From an uncultured Lachnospiraceae bacterium (GTDB lineage: Bacteria > Bacillota > Clostridia > Lachnospirales > Lachnospiraceae): a stretch of DNA of 64,000 nucleotides. The notes under the pieces are model-generated. The model did no database searches, was not told where the DNA came from, and worked only from the letters and a program-made list of their open reading frames with translations. Below are positions 1 to 8,193 of this stretch, piece after piece. A program made the position numbers and the translations under genes. The first letter of the stretch is position 1. Each line of letters begins with the position of its first letter. The stretch is from NCBI GenBank assembly GCA_946558465.1, contig CAMNTM010000004.1, positions 124,001 to 188,000 on the forward strand, written 5' to 3'.

Positions 1-49
1 TACCTGCCGGTTCCTCATATTCTTCACAGTCTTCACGCCTCTTTGCCAT
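1..49 (-). CDS. 5' end of an unidentified gene downstream of rbgA (partial)
   Basis: Only the first 16 codons are inside the window; the protein begins MAKRREDCEEYEEPAG and runs off the left edge. The start is supported by a good ribosome site (GGGAGG, nine bases before the ATG) and by position just downstream of rbgA on the same strand, so it is probably the next gene of that operon. In related Firmicutes rnhB or a neighbouring gene often follows rbgA, but 16 residues are not enough to identify it. Confidence 0.5.
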   Translation of the reverse strand, partial: MAKRREDCEEYEEPAG

Positions 50-120
50 TTACTCAGGCCTCCCTTTTATTTCAATTCCCAATTATGTCTGGATACTCAT
101 TCTTAACACGCTTTAGTTTA

Positions 121-969
121 TCACATTTCTTCCGGATATTCCAGTGTAAGTCGTCCAAGTCGTCCATTTCTAAAGTCATCCAGCATAAGCGCTGCTGCCT
201 TTTCCGTATCCAGCTCATTTCCTTTCACCAGACAGTGTCTGCTCTGCGCAATCCCTTGCAGCATCTCATAACCATCCGGATTTGGATCAATCCCGTACTT
301 TTCCGGCAGAATCTCGGGATAATTCTCATTTAAAAATCCGATTAATTCAACACCAAGCTCCTCTGTATTCAAGATTTCATCCTTAATTGAGCCGATATAG
401 GCAAGCTTAAGCCCTACCGACTGATCCTCGAATTTCGGCCACAGAATTCCCGGAGTATCCAGAAGCTCCACCTGTCTGTTCAGCCGTATCCACTGCTTTC
501 CCTTCGTCACTCCCGGCTTGTTGCCGGTCTTTGTACATGCCTTTCCTGCCAGCGTATTAATAAACGTGGATTTTCCTACATTAGGGATTCCCACCACCAT
601 AGCCCTTACTGGACGGTTTAAAATACCCTTTTTCCGGTTTCTTTCAATCTTTTCCCTGCACGCCTCCTGAATTACGCTTTCAACGGATTTAAGCTTCCCG
701 CCCTTTCTAGAATTAATCTTTACTGCCAGAAACTTTCGCTCCTCAAAATAACGTATCCATGCGTCATTCCATCTGTCCTCTGCCAAATCTGCTTTATTCA
801 GAAGAATCATCCTCGCCTTATTTTTCCCGAGCTCGTCAATATCCGGATTACGGCTGGACAGCGGAATTCTTGCATCCACCAGCTCTATCACCAGATCTAT
901 CAGCTTCATATTCTCCTGCATCATACGCTTTGCTTTCGTCATATGACCTGGATACCATTGAAAATGCAT
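121..969 (-). CDS. rbgA: Ribosome biogenesis GTPase RbgA (YlqF)
   Basis: Circularly permuted GTPase needed for late assembly of the 50S subunit in Firmicutes. The motif order is permuted as expected: G4 NKAD at residues 58-61 comes before the P-loop GIPNVGKS at 127-134 and the G3 motif DTPG at 171-174. The N-terminus (MHFQWYPGHMTKAKR) is the typical RbgA start and the length of 282 residues fits the family. It is the last recognised gene of the rplS-lepB-rbgA run and begins four bases after the lepB stop, suggesting co-transcription and translational coupling. A cytoplasmic, ribosome-associated protein. Confidence 0.97.
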   Translation of the reverse strand: MHFQWYPGHMTKAKRMMQENMKLIDLVIELVDARIPLSSRNPDIDELGKNKARMILLNKADLAEDRWNDAWIRYFEERKFLAVKINSRKGGKLKSVESVIQEACREKIERNRKKGILNRPVRAMVVGIPNVGKSTFINTLAGKACTKTGNKPGVTKGKQWIRLNRQVELLDTPGILWPKFEDQSVGLKLAYIGSIKDEILNTEELGVELIGFLNENYPEILPEKYGIDPNPDGYEMLQGIAQSRHCLVKGNELDTEKAAALMLDDFRNGRLGRLTLEYPEEM

Positions 970-973
970 TTTT

Positions 974-1591
974 CTACTCCTTTATAAATCCAAAATTTTC
1001 TTTCGGCGAAAGCACAAACCAGGCTTTCCCATAAATATACTCCCGCTTCACGTTTCCTACGTCTGCACTGCGGCTGTCCTCACTGTTCTCTCTGTCGTCA
1101 CCAAGTACAAAATATTCATCCGGCGCCAGCCTCATCTCTTCTGTCAGCACACCTACATCACTGATTCCGGTTGTCTCATAATCCTCAGAAAGCTTCTCAC
1201 CATTAATATACACATGATTCTCAATGATTTCTACGGTTTCGCCAGGAAGTCCTATAACACGCTTCACATAATAATGCGAGTTCTCATTTCCCTTCGGCTT
1301 AAACACAATGATATCTCCCCGCTTCGGCCTGCTGGCATTATACACAATCCGGTTTACCAGAACTACATCTCCGTTCTTAAGCACCGGCCGCATAGAATCC
1401 CCGACAGTACTTACACGCTGTCCAAAATACCAGACTGCGACAAATGCAGTCAGACACACCACCGCAATCTTAAATGCCCACATACAGACAGACGGCAGAT
1501 AAAATGCTGCTGCCCGGATTCCGCTCCTTGCATGCCTTATAAGTTTCTTTCTGCGTCTGTCATTTCCTCTTCTTCGCCTTTTTTTCTTCAT
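974..1591 (-). CDS. lepB: Signal peptidase I
   Basis: Membrane-bound serine/lysine protease that removes signal peptides from exported proteins. A very basic N-terminal tail is followed by one transmembrane segment at about residues 38-57. The catalytic serine is Ser66 in VGDSM, the general-base lysine is Lys110 in YYVKRVIGLPGE, and the conserved GDDRENSEDSR box follows. The length of 205 residues fits Gram-positive single-anchor enzymes. The start has an AGAGGA ribosome site. It lies between rplS and rbgA, as in many Clostridia, and is preceded by a terminator hairpin behind rplS, so its expression may depend on read-through or on a promoter I could not define. Confidence 0.97.
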   Translation of the reverse strand: MKKKRRRRGNDRRRKKLIRHARSGIRAAAFYLPSVCMWAFKIAVVCLTAFVAVWYFGQRVSTVGDSMRPVLKNGDVVLVNRIVYNASRPKRGDIIVFKPKGNENSHYYVKRVIGLPGETVEIIENHVYINGEKLSEDYETTGISDVGVLTEEMRLAPDEYFVLGDDRENSEDSRSADVGNVKREYIYGKAWFVLSPKENFGFIKE

Positions 1592-1647
1592 AGAGCTTCC
1601 TCTTTATATTCCTCCTTTGACCGTAAACATCCCTGTCAATAGAGGAT

Positions 1648-1684
1648 AAAAGGGACAACTACAACTGCTGTACTTGTCCCTTTT
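1648..1684 (-). terminator. Intrinsic terminator after rplS
   Basis: An 11-bp perfect stem (AAAAGGGACAA with TTGTCCCTTTT) with a 15-base loop lies ten bases past the rplS stop and ends in a T run on the minus strand. It may act as a partial terminator that sets the ratio of ribosomal protein to lepB/rbgA messages. Confidence 0.75.
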
Positions 1685-1694
1685 GCCTCATCTT

Positions 1695-2042
1695 TTATTT
1701 TACTAACTCTTTTACCTTTGCTCTCTTACCTACGCGTTGTCTTAAGTAGTTCAGCTTCGCTCTTCTTACCTTACCTCTTCTTACTACCTCAACCCTTTCC
1801 ACATTCGGTGAGTGTAACGGCCAGGTTTTCTCTACGCCGATTCCGTTCGAGGACTTTCTAACGGTAAATGTCTCTCTTGCGCCGCCGCCCTGTCTCTTAA
1901 GAACAGTACCCTCAAACACCTGAATTCTCTCACGATTTCCTTCCTTAATCTTACCATATACCTTTACGGTATCTCCGACACGGAACTCCGGAGCCTTCTC
2001 TTTTAACTGCTCCGCTTCAAGATTCTTAATAATTTCATTCAT
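1695..2042 (-). CDS. rplS: 50S ribosomal protein L19
   Basis: Ribosomal protein at the 30S-50S interface. The 115-residue sequence has the family hallmarks [16 protein letters not shown], the [22 protein letters not shown] block, and the basic end around [16 protein letters not shown]. It follows trmD with an 88-base spacer and has a strong GGAGG site. It is the last gene before the hairpin that separates it from lepB. Confidence 0.98.
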   Translation of the reverse strand: MNEIIKNLEAEQLKEKAPEFRVGDTVKVYGKIKEGNRERIQVFEGTVLKRQGGGARETFTVRKSSNGIGVEKTWPLHSPNVERVEVVRRGKVRRAKLNYLRQRVGKRAKVKELVK

Positions 2043-2130
2043 TATGTGTGACCTCCTTCATTCTTTGGACGTTCTTAATACCTTTGTACCAGAGGACCAT
2101 CTCTTTTTCTTCACAACACACTATACTTTA

Positions 2131-2859
2131 TCATACCTGTACAGATTTTGCAAGCACTTTCTCTTTCTCAGTAAGCTCTGCCTTCGAAAGCAAATCCGGA
2201 CGAAGCAGGGCCGTACGGAGAATAGACTGCTCTCTTCTCCACTTCTCGATATTTGCATGATGTCCGGACAGCAGAATCTCCGGCACTTTTTTGTCGTGCC
2301 ACACCTCCGGTCTGGAATACTGCGGATACTCAAGCAGGTTCTCCTGAAAGCTTTCAAATTCTGCCGAAATATCATTATGAAGAACTCCGGGCACAAGCCT
2401 GGAAACGGCATCTACTATTACCATGGCCGGAAGCTCTCCCCCGGTCAGGACATAGTCCCCGATAGACACGTAATCTGTCACAATCTCTTCCAGCACACGC
2501 TCGTCAATTCCCTCATAATGTCCGCACAGAAGCACCAGCTCATCCTCTCTCGCATATTCCTTTGCAAGAGACTGGCTGAAGCATTTTCCCTGCGGAGATA
2601 AATATACCACCCTGGGCTTTCTTCCGATCTTATCTTCCACTGCTTTATACGCCTGATACACCGGCTCTGCCTGCATCAGCATACCAGCTCCGCCGCCATA
2701 GGGATAATCATCCACACTGCTGTGCTTATTAAATGCATAGTCCCGGATATTTACCGTCTCAATGGATAAAAGTCCCTTCGCCGCCGCTCTCCCGATAATA
2801 CTGGTATTTAGTCCATCCGCCACCATGTCCGGAAACAGCGTCATAATATAAAACCTCAT
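2131..2859 (-). CDS. trmD: tRNA (guanine-N1-)-methyltransferase
   Basis: SPOUT-class enzyme that makes m1G37 in tRNAs to prevent frameshifting. The N-terminus [12 protein letters not shown], the box [23 protein letters not shown] and the trefoil-knot SAM-binding stretch [10 protein letters not shown] ... [13 protein letters not shown] are all present. The length of 242 residues is normal. The ATG follows directly after the rimM stop codon (TAA then ATG), so the two are translationally coupled in the usual rpsP-rimM-trmD-rplS order. Confidence 0.98.
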   Translation of the reverse strand: MRFYIMTLFPDMVADGLNTSIIGRAAAKGLLSIETVNIRDYAFNKHSSVDDYPYGGGAGMLMQAEPVYQAYKAVEDKIGRKPRVVYLSPQGKCFSQSLAKEYAREDELVLLCGHYEGIDERVLEEIVTDYVSIGDYVLTGGELPAMVIVDAVSRLVPGVLHNDISAEFESFQENLLEYPQYSRPEVWHDKKVPEILLSGHHANIEKWRREQSILRTALLRPDLLSKAELTEKEKVLAKSVQV

Positions 2860-3369
2860 TTACGGCACCAATCCTTTCAGAAGATGAATTTTCATCCTCC
2901 GTGCGGCAACATCCACATCAAGAATACACTCCTTGACTGCCGGCACCAGCACCTCGCCATACTGTCTGCTTTCGATTACATAGACATCATTGGCTCCTGT
3001 TTCCATAACATCCTTTAACGTTCCGAAATGAACGCCGTCCTCTGTCACAACATCCATCCCCAGCATGTCTGCAATAAAGTATTCATTCTCCTCAAGAGAC
3101 ACTGCATCCTCCCGCTCAATAAAAAGAGGACATCTTTTATATTTCTCAACATCGTTAATATGATCCATACCTTTGAATTTCAGAATCGCAAATTTCTTAA
3201 AAAATTTGACCCCTTCAATTTTAAGGTTTATTTTCTCTTTTCCACAATCCAGAATTACTTTTTTCAAATCCCAGAAACGCTCCTTATCATCTGTTGTCGG
3301 GAACACTTTCACTTCTCCCCGCACTCCATGTGTGGAAGTAATGACTCCCACCTGCAGCAGCTCCTCCAT
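2860..3369 (-). CDS. rimM: 16S rRNA processing protein RimM
   Basis: Assembly factor for the 30S head that binds S19. The protein has an N-terminal RimM barrel (VGVITSTHGVRGEVKVFP) and a C-terminal PRC barrel (YFIADMLGMDVVTEDG ... VLVPAVKECILDVD). I chose the ATG giving MEELLQVG rather than an in-frame ATG ten codons upstream, because a GGAGG site sits about ten bases before it and the family starts here; this gives 169 residues. It is coupled to trmD. Confidence 0.95.
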   Translation of the reverse strand: MEELLQVGVITSTHGVRGEVKVFPTTDDKERFWDLKKVILDCGKEKINLKIEGVKFFKKFAILKFKGMDHINDVEKYKRCPLFIEREDAVSLEENEYFIADMLGMDVVTEDGVHFGTLKDVMETGANDVYVIESRQYGEVLVPAVKECILDVDVAARRMKIHLLKGLVP

Positions 3370-3469
3370 GAACCTTTTGCACCTCCAGCTTTTCAACACA
3401 AATAAAACAGAAATAGAGACAGGCCTTGATTGCTCCAGGTCTGTCCCCCGCCTGCCAGTATTACAAATA

Positions 3470-3700
3470 CTAATCCATGATATCTACAATGACCTTTTTA
3501 TCTTCCTTCGCGGCAGCCGCCTTCACAACTGAACGAATCGCCTTCGCAATCCGCCCCTGCTTTCCGATTACCTTACCCATATCGGAATCTGCCACACGAA
3601 CTTCAAGAATGGTTGTCTTCTTATCCGTACGCTCACTTACTACAACGCTGTCCGGATTATCAACCAGGGCCTTTGCAATTACCTCTACTAACTCCTTCAT
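3470..3700 (-). CDS. khpA: KH-domain RNA-binding protein KhpA (YlqC)
   Basis: Small single-KH protein of 76 residues with the GxxG loop (VIGKQGRIAKAI) that contacts RNA. In Firmicutes it pairs with KhpB/EloR and affects cell elongation and small-RNA biology. It sits at its conserved place between rpsP and rimM, with a GGAGG site before the ATG. Confidence 0.95.
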   Translation of the reverse strand: MKELVEVIAKALVDNPDSVVVSERTDKKTTILEVRVADSDMGKVIGKQGRIAKAIRSVVKAAAAKEDKKVIVDIMD

Positions 3701-3726
3701 TCCCTTTGCACCTCCAAAGCAAATGC

Positions 3727-3972
3727 TTATTTCTCAATGCCGGCTGCCTTGAAAATCTTACTTACAACCTCTGTCGGCTGTGCTCCGGTATTCAGCCATT
3801 TCTTAGCTGCTTCCTCGTTTACTGTGATTGCACTCGGCTCTCTGTTCGGATCATAGGTACCGATTTCCTCGATAAACTTACCATCTCTTGGAGACCTGGA
3901 ATCAGCTACAACGATTCTATAGAAAGGAGCCTTCTTCTGTCCCATTCTTCTTAATCTAATCTTTACTGCCAT
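3727..3972 (-). CDS. rpsP: 30S ribosomal protein S16
   Basis: An 81-residue protein with the conserved start [20 protein letters not shown] and the segment [21 protein letters not shown]. It is located between ffh and khpA, the standard order, with a GGAGGTG ribosome site. Confidence 0.98.
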   Translation of the reverse strand: MAVKIRLRRMGQKKAPFYRIVVADSRSPRDGKFIEEIGTYDPNREPSAITVNEEAAKKWLNTGAQPTEVVSKIFKAAGIEK

Positions 3973-4048
3973 CTTGTTTCACCTCCGTAATCATTCAATA
4001 AAATTTAATTTATATACAGTGCTTTCGCACGATATACCTGCATTTCTT

Positions 4049-5395
4049 CTAAAACGGCATGCGGAATCTTCCTTTTTTTCCGCTTTTCGTAAACATCTTC
4101 ATCATCTTTTTCATCTCATTAAACTGCTTGACCATACGGTTCACCTCGCTGATGTCCACACCTGCACCTTTTGCGATTCTGTGCTTTCTGGAAGGATTCA
4201 GAAGATCCGGATTCTGTCTCTCCTTAGGTGTCATGGAATATATCATTGCCTCCATGCGTGCCATGCTCTTCTCAGCCTGGGCTGTCTGATCTTCACTTAA
4301 TCCCTTCATCTTTCCCATGCCGCCAAGTCCAGGCATCATACTCATAATACTCCCAAGTCCGCCCATACTCTTCATCTGCTTTGTACTCTCCAGAAAATCG
4401 TCAAAATCAAACTGATTTTTTTTCATCTTCTGGGTCATCTGCCGCGCTTTGTCCTCATCAATCTCAGCCTCGGCCTTTTCAATCAATGTAAGTACGTCTC
4501 CCATGCCAAGAATCCGGGATGCCATTCTATCCGGATAAAACTGTTCCAGATCAGAAAGCTTCTCACCCATACCGACATATAAAATCGGCTTTCCTGTAAC
4601 TGCCTTGACAGACAGCGCAGCTCCGCCTCTGGTGTCTCCGTCAAGCTTGGTAACAATCACGCCGTCAATTCCGACCTTCTCATTGAAATCCTTCGCTACA
4701 TTTACCGCATCCTGACCGGTCATGGCATCAATGACAAGTATCGTCTGATGTACATCAATCGTATCCTTAATCTCCTGCAGCTCAGCCATCATATCTTCGT
4801 CAATATGAAGCCGGCCGGCCGTGTCTAAAATCACAAGGTTATTCCCATTTTTCCGTGCATGCTCCAGCGCTGCCTTCGCGATGTCCGCAGGCCTGTGATT
4901 TTCTCCCATAGAGAATACCTCTACTCCCTGCTTCCCGCCATTGACCTGCAGCTGTTTAATTGCAGCCGGACGGTAAACATCACACGCAGCTAAAAGAGGC
5001 TTTTTCCCTTTGAGCTTATATTTCCCTGCAAGCTTCGCTGTCGTCGTCGTCTTACCAGCCCCTTGAAGTCCTGCCATCAAAATAACCGTAACAGCGCTCC
5101 CCGGCTGAAGCTTAATCTCGGTAGTCTCAGAACCCATCAGGCTGACCAGCTCTTCATTTACAATCTTAATGACCATCTGACCCGGATTCAGTCCGTTCAT
5201 GACATCCTGGCCCACCGCTCTTTCCTGGACATTCTTAATAAAGTCTTTAACCACCTTAAAGTTTACATCCGCTGCAAGCAGCGCACGCTTAATCTCCTTT
5301 AAGGCCTCCTTTACGTCCTCCTCTGTAAGGCGGCCCTTGCTTCTTAAATTCTTAAATATATTCTGAAGCTTTTCTGTCAAACTGTCAAACGCCAT
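4049..5395 (-). CDS. ffh: Signal recognition particle protein Ffh
   Basis: GTPase of the bacterial SRP; binds SRP RNA and nascent hydrophobic signals and docks with FtsY, also encoded in this window. The N domain (about residues 1-85) is followed by the G domain with GLQGAGKTTTTAKLA, DTAGRLHIDEDMM and TKLDGDTRGG, then a methionine-rich M domain (about 300-448) with the PGLGGMGKMKG finger loop. Length 448 is normal. The start codon lies two bases past the ylxM stop and its ribosome site is inside the end of ylxM, so the two are coupled. Confidence 0.98.
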   Translation of the reverse strand: MAFDSLTEKLQNIFKNLRSKGRLTEEDVKEALKEIKRALLAADVNFKVVKDFIKNVQERAVGQDVMNGLNPGQMVIKIVNEELVSLMGSETTEIKLQPGSAVTVILMAGLQGAGKTTTTAKLAGKYKLKGKKPLLAACDVYRPAAIKQLQVNGGKQGVEVFSMGENHRPADIAKAALEHARKNGNNLVILDTAGRLHIDEDMMAELQEIKDTIDVHQTILVIDAMTGQDAVNVAKDFNEKVGIDGVIVTKLDGDTRGGAALSVKAVTGKPILYVGMGEKLSDLEQFYPDRMASRILGMGDVLTLIEKAEAEIDEDKARQMTQKMKKNQFDFDDFLESTKQMKSMGGLGSIMSMMPGLGGMGKMKGLSEDQTAQAEKSMARMEAMIYSMTPKERQNPDLLNPSRKHRIAKGAGVDISEVNRMVKQFNEMKKMMKMFTKSGKKGRFRMPF

Positions 5396-5396
5396 A

Positions 5397-5741
5397 CTAT
5401 AACTCCTCTATAATCTCTCCGGACAGCTTTCTGATTTCCCGAAGTCTGGTTTCATCCTTTTCCCGCTCGTAGCCGTCAAGCAGTACATCAATCTGCTTCA
5501 CCTTTTCCTTTACCGCCACAAACTTCTCTACCAGATGAAGCTTCTCCTCGTATCCATTCAGTGCCTGACTGCACCGTCTGATGATGTCATGGACTCCCTG
5601 GCGGGTGATTCCCGCTTCCTGTGCAATCTCGCCCAGAGACAAATCTTCCAGAACAAACTGACTGTAGATATCCTTTTGATGTTTTGTCAGAAGCTCTCCG
5701 TAAAAATCATATAACAATGACTGTTTTAAAATATCATCCAT
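5397..5741 (-). CDS. ylxM: SRP-associated helix-turn-helix protein YlxM
   Basis: Small DNA-binding-like protein (UPF0122) almost always encoded just before ffh in Gram-positives; in streptococci it modulates SRP GTPase activity. The sigma-70 region 4-like HTH is visible as SLGEIAQEAGITRQGVHDII. I chose the ATG giving MDDILKQSLLYDFYGEL (114 residues): it is the family start, has AGGTGATAGGG just ahead, and lies about ten bases past the predicted transcription start of a near-perfect promoter. An upstream in-frame start would overlap that promoter. Confidence 0.95.
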   Translation of the reverse strand: MDDILKQSLLYDFYGELLTKHQKDIYSQFVLEDLSLGEIAQEAGITRQGVHDIIRRCSQALNGYEEKLHLVEKFVAVKEKVKQIDVLLDGYEREKDETRLREIRKLSGEIIEEL

Positions 5742-5757
5742 CCCTATCACCTGTGTT

Positions 5758-5786
5758 ATCATACAATAAAGGAAAGAGGGTGTCAA
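5758..5786 (-). promoter_or_regulatory. Sigma-A promoter of the ylxM-ffh-rpsP operon
   Basis: On the minus strand TTGACA is followed by 17 bases and TATGAT, placing transcription start only about ten bases before the ylxM ATG. This supports an operon running from ylxM towards rbgA that does not need the upstream protease gene. Confidence 0.85.
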
Positions 5787-5797
5787 GTATTTTTTCT

Positions 5798-6697
5798 TTA
5801 CAATTCTCGTTTTCCTTCCAAAAGCCAGTCTACGCGCAGTCTCCCCCATCCGCCATGCCATGCACCGCTAAGAGGCTCACAGGTTGACCTAAGCCTCAGC
5901 TTCATCTCCACATTGCTCATATCCGGATATTTTGACAGAAGAAGTGCCGCCGCTCCCGATACCACCGGTGCCGCCATAGAGGTTCCGCTTTTCACGGTAT
6001 AGGGCTTCTGCTTCATATTAGAAATGTTATTACAGGAAATAATCTGATATCCCGGCGCCATTACCTCCGGCTTCACCACACACGCCTCCGTCGGACCCTG
6101 TCCGGAATAGCCGATTCCTTTCCCGTTCCCGGTGACGGCCCCTACAGTAATTACCTTCCGGCTTGTTCCCGGAATTGCAACCGTCCCTGCCTCTGGTCCG
6201 AAATTTCCCGCCGATACAATCACAATAAGTCCGGCATCCCATAATTTTTCAACCTCCTCGATAAGCACAGTCTCCTTCGTCTGATCCATATTGTCTTTTG
6301 CTCCCACAGAAATATTCACAATCCGCACACCAAATCTCTCCCAGTTTTCGTACGTCCAGCGAAGTCCGTCCAGAATCTGTTCCATATCTCCCTCCCCCTT
6401 ATCATTCAGTACTTTTACAATCACCAGCTTAGCTTCCGGTGCTATTCCCGCCAGAATTCCCTTAGACATCCTCCCGCTTCCTGCCGCAATCCCTGCGACA
6501 TGTGTGCCATGTCCGCTGTCATCATAAGCTCTCTGCCTCCCCTGAATACAATCTTTAAACGCCGCCACCCTGCCGCGAAAATCTGGATGTGGTGCAAGCC
6601 CGGTATCCAATACAGCTACCGTCACCCCCTGTCCTGTGATTCTCCGATTTATTGTATCCTTGCACCAGTAATGTACTTCCTTTTTAACTCTATCCAC
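5798..6697 (-). CDS. Cytoplasmic subtilisin-like serine protease (S8)
   Basis: A 299-residue peptidase S8 catalytic domain. The triad is intact: Asp31 in VLDTGLAPHPDF, His63 in DDSGHGTHVAGI and Ser240 in SGTSMAAPVVSG, with oxyanion Asn165 in SAGNFG. There is no signal peptide, propeptide or membrane segment, so it resembles intracellular subtilases. The start is a GTG: an in-frame stop lies nine codons upstream with no ATG between, and a GGGAAAGGG site precedes the GTG. It is the first minus-strand gene upstream of ylxM, with a 56-base gap holding ylxM's own promoter. Substrate unknown. Confidence 0.93.
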   Translation of the reverse strand: MDRVKKEVHYWCKDTINRRITGQGVTVAVLDTGLAPHPDFRGRVAAFKDCIQGRQRAYDDSGHGTHVAGIAAGSGRMSKGILAGIAPEAKLVIVKVLNDKGEGDMEQILDGLRWTYENWERFGVRIVNISVGAKDNMDQTKETVLIEEVEKLWDAGLIVIVSAGNFGPEAGTVAIPGTSRKVITVGAVTGNGKGIGYSGQGPTEACVVKPEVMAPGYQIISCNNISNMKQKPYTVKSGTSMAAPVVSGAAALLLSKYPDMSNVEMKLRLRSTCEPLSGAWHGGWGRLRVDWLLEGKREL

Positions 6698-6775
6698 TTC
6701 AAAATGCCCTTTCCCAGCATATTTTCACATACCATTCAAAATTCCCGCACTGACAGAATTGGTATAGAAAAATAC

Positions 6776-6804
6776 AGTTTATCTTTTATTATCAGGATAT
6801 TCAA
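6776..6804 (-). promoter_or_regulatory. Possible promoter of the subtilase gene
   Basis: On the minus strand TTGAAT, a 17-base spacer and TAAACT lie about 80 bases before the GTG start. The -35 is good and the -10 moderate. Confidence 0.45.
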
Positions 6805-6815
6805 AAAAAATGAAA

Positions 6816-6844
6816 TTGATTTCTCCTGTGTTTTGTCGTATGAT
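6816..6844 (+). promoter_or_regulatory. Sigma-A promoter of the J-domain gene
   Basis: TTGATT, 17 bases, TATGAT, followed about 40 bases later by the J-domain protein ATG. It overlaps back-to-back with the minus-strand promoter of the protease gene. Confidence 0.75.
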
Positions 6845-6881
6845 AATGGTATTCGAAATCCATGGGGAGGATTCAAAAAGA

Positions 6882-7514
6882 ATGGAAGATAAGAACTATT
6901 ATGATATATTAGGGGTTTCTGTAAAAGCATCCTTAGACGAGATTACTTCCGCTAAAAACCATCTGGCAAAAAAATACCACCCGGATGCCAACTTAAAAGA
7001 CGGCATCGACACAACAGAACAGATGCAGGAAATTCTGGAGGCCTACCGGATTCTTTCCGACCCGGACAAACGTACCGAATACGATAAAAGCATCTCCGGC
7101 AGAAAAGCTGTTCTTCAAACCTATGATCTGCACAACGATTCAAAGATGTCCACAAGTGAAGAGGGCTTTGTCGCATATTGGAGGGCTTCAAGCCGTCTCT
7201 ATGAGATAATAGAAGAAAGTGATACGCTGTACAGACAGAAGGATGCTTCAAGCCGCCTGGCACAGCTGGCTCTTCAGGCCCTAAAGCCCATTCTTCTTCT
7301 GCGCGGAGCTAAAATACCTGAAAAATACTGGCACCCGGATATTATGAACTGGCTTTTATTTGCCTGGTATAAGAACCGTAACTATACAACGGCCTATCTT
7401 TTAACACTCTACGATGAACATATAAAAAAGGACATGTCTATGCGGGAAGGCATAAAGCTTAGAAGCCAATATTCACGGTATGCACACTCGGTCAAACGTC
7501 TCATGAAATATTAA
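6882..7514 (+). CDS. J-domain (DnaJ-like) protein
   Basis: Residues 1-70 form a canonical J domain: NYYDILGVSVKASLDEI, the intact HPD tripeptide in KKYHPDAN, and the helix IV region AYRILSDPDKRTEYDKSI. The remaining 140 residues have no G/F linker or zinc-finger cysteines, so this is a class III J protein with an unrecognised C-terminal region that should recruit an Hsp70. I chose the ATG giving MEDKNYYDILGV (210 residues) because GGGGAGG lies 11 bases ahead and the family begins here. No Hsp70 gene is adjacent. Confidence 0.88.
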   Translation: MEDKNYYDILGVSVKASLDEITSAKNHLAKKYHPDANLKDGIDTTEQMQEILEAYRILSDPDKRTEYDKSISGRKAVLQTYDLHNDSKMSTSEEGFVAYWRASSRLYEIIEESDTLYRQKDASSRLAQLALQALKPILLLRGAKIPEKYWHPDIMNWLLFAWYKNRNYTTAYLLTLYDEHIKKDMSMREGIKLRSQYSRYAHSVKRLMKY

Positions 7515-7587
7515 GCATAATCAATCACACATTCCTGCTCCTCACATATTATGTAGTGTAAATATAACCTATATGGAGGATTCAATT

Positions 7588-7833
7588 ATGAGCGATTTAA
7601 GTGCTACAAACTGTGGATGTGGCTGCGATTCTGGAAGAGGCGGAGACTGCGGATGTGGTTTCGGCAACAACAGCTGCCTGTGGATTATCCTGCTTCTCAT
7701 CTTCTGCGGCGGATGTGGCAATACCTTTGGTAACAGCGGATGCGGCGACAACAGCTGTATGTGGATTATCCTGTTACTCATCTTCTGCGGCGGATGCGGC
7801 AACACCTTTAACAATGGATGCGACTGCTGCTAA
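7588..7833 (+). CDS. Cys/Gly-rich microprotein with two hydrophobic repeats
   Basis: An 81-residue protein, about one fifth cysteine and rich in glycine. It contains two nearly identical 20-residue units running from NSC[L/M]WIILLL to IFCGGCGNTF, which differ at one residue. Each unit has a short hydrophobic core (WIILLLIF) flanked by CGC/CGGCG clusters, and the protein ends CDCC. I chose the second ATG (MSDLS) because GGAGG lies eight bases before it. The composition recalls small sporulation or coat-type proteins of Firmicutes (YjcZ-like glycine/hydrophobic peptides), but I recognise no named family. A strong terminator follows, so it is probably monocistronic. Confidence 0.8.
   Translation: MSDLSATNCGCGCDSGRGGDCGCGFGNNSCLWIILLLIFCGGCGNTFGNSGCGDNSCMWIILLLIFCGGCGNTFNNGCDCC
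7669..7809 (+). repeat. In-frame 81-base tandem duplication within the Cys/Gly gene
   Basis: The 60-base unit at 7669-7728 recurs at 7750-7809 with a period of 81 bases (27 codons). The encoded 20-residue blocks are 19/20 identical and most DNA differences are synonymous, pointing to an internal duplication kept under protein-level selection. Confidence 0.9.
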
Positions 7834-7853
7834 TCCCAATAAACAGATCAACG

Positions 7854-7880
7854 AAGGACCTGCCGGCGGCAGGTCCTTTT
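7854..7880 (+). terminator. Terminator of the Cys/Gly microprotein gene
   Basis: Perfect 11-bp stem (AAGGACCTGCC with GGCAGGTCCTT), three-base loop, T run. It begins 20 bases past the stop codon. Confidence 0.85.
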
Positions 7881-7913
7881 AAAAAGGACGGCGCTTACTG
7901 CTCCGTCCTTTTT
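7881..7913. terminator. Second, bidirectional terminator hairpin
   Basis: AAAAAGGACGG pairs with CCGTCCTTTTT around an 11-base loop, directly after the first terminator. It has A and T runs on both sides and overlaps the last codons of the small minus-strand gene, so it can serve both strands. Confidence 0.7.
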
Positions 7914-8053
7914 AACGCCTTTTTATATTCCTCCATGTAAACATTTCTTTCCGGCTCTTTTGTTCTCTCCTCTTCCTCCACACGTCTGCCCAGCATGCAT
8001 TCCTCATCAATCTCGTATACTGCATTGCCGTCGATAATTAATTTTCTATTCAT
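7895..8053 (-). CDS. Small conserved-looking hypothetical protein, 52 residues
   Basis: A short open frame encoding MNRKLIIDGNAVYEIDEE and ending KALKRTEQ. It has an AAAGGAG site eight bases ahead of the ATG, typical gene-like codon use, and a terminator at its 3' end. The protein is highly charged, has one cysteine and no hydrophobic segment. I recognise no family. It lies convergent to the Cys/Gly microprotein gene. Confidence 0.7.
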   Translation of the reverse strand: MNRKLIIDGNAVYEIDEECMLGRRVEEEERTKEPERNVYMEEYKKALKRTEQ

Positions 8054-8193
8054 TTCACAAACTCCTTTCCCATATCAGACAGGATTCTGGTCCTGGTATC
8101 ATGATATGAAAAATCTCTTATTTAGTTTGCCCTTATCTCATAAATTTCATTCTCTTTACATATATATTTACAACGTTATTAGGAGGAGTCCCT

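Noticed and set aside
2043-2130. Possible L19 leader RNA upstream of rplS
   Set aside because: The 88-base gap fits the position of the known leader, but I could not build a convincing conserved stem, so I did not call it.
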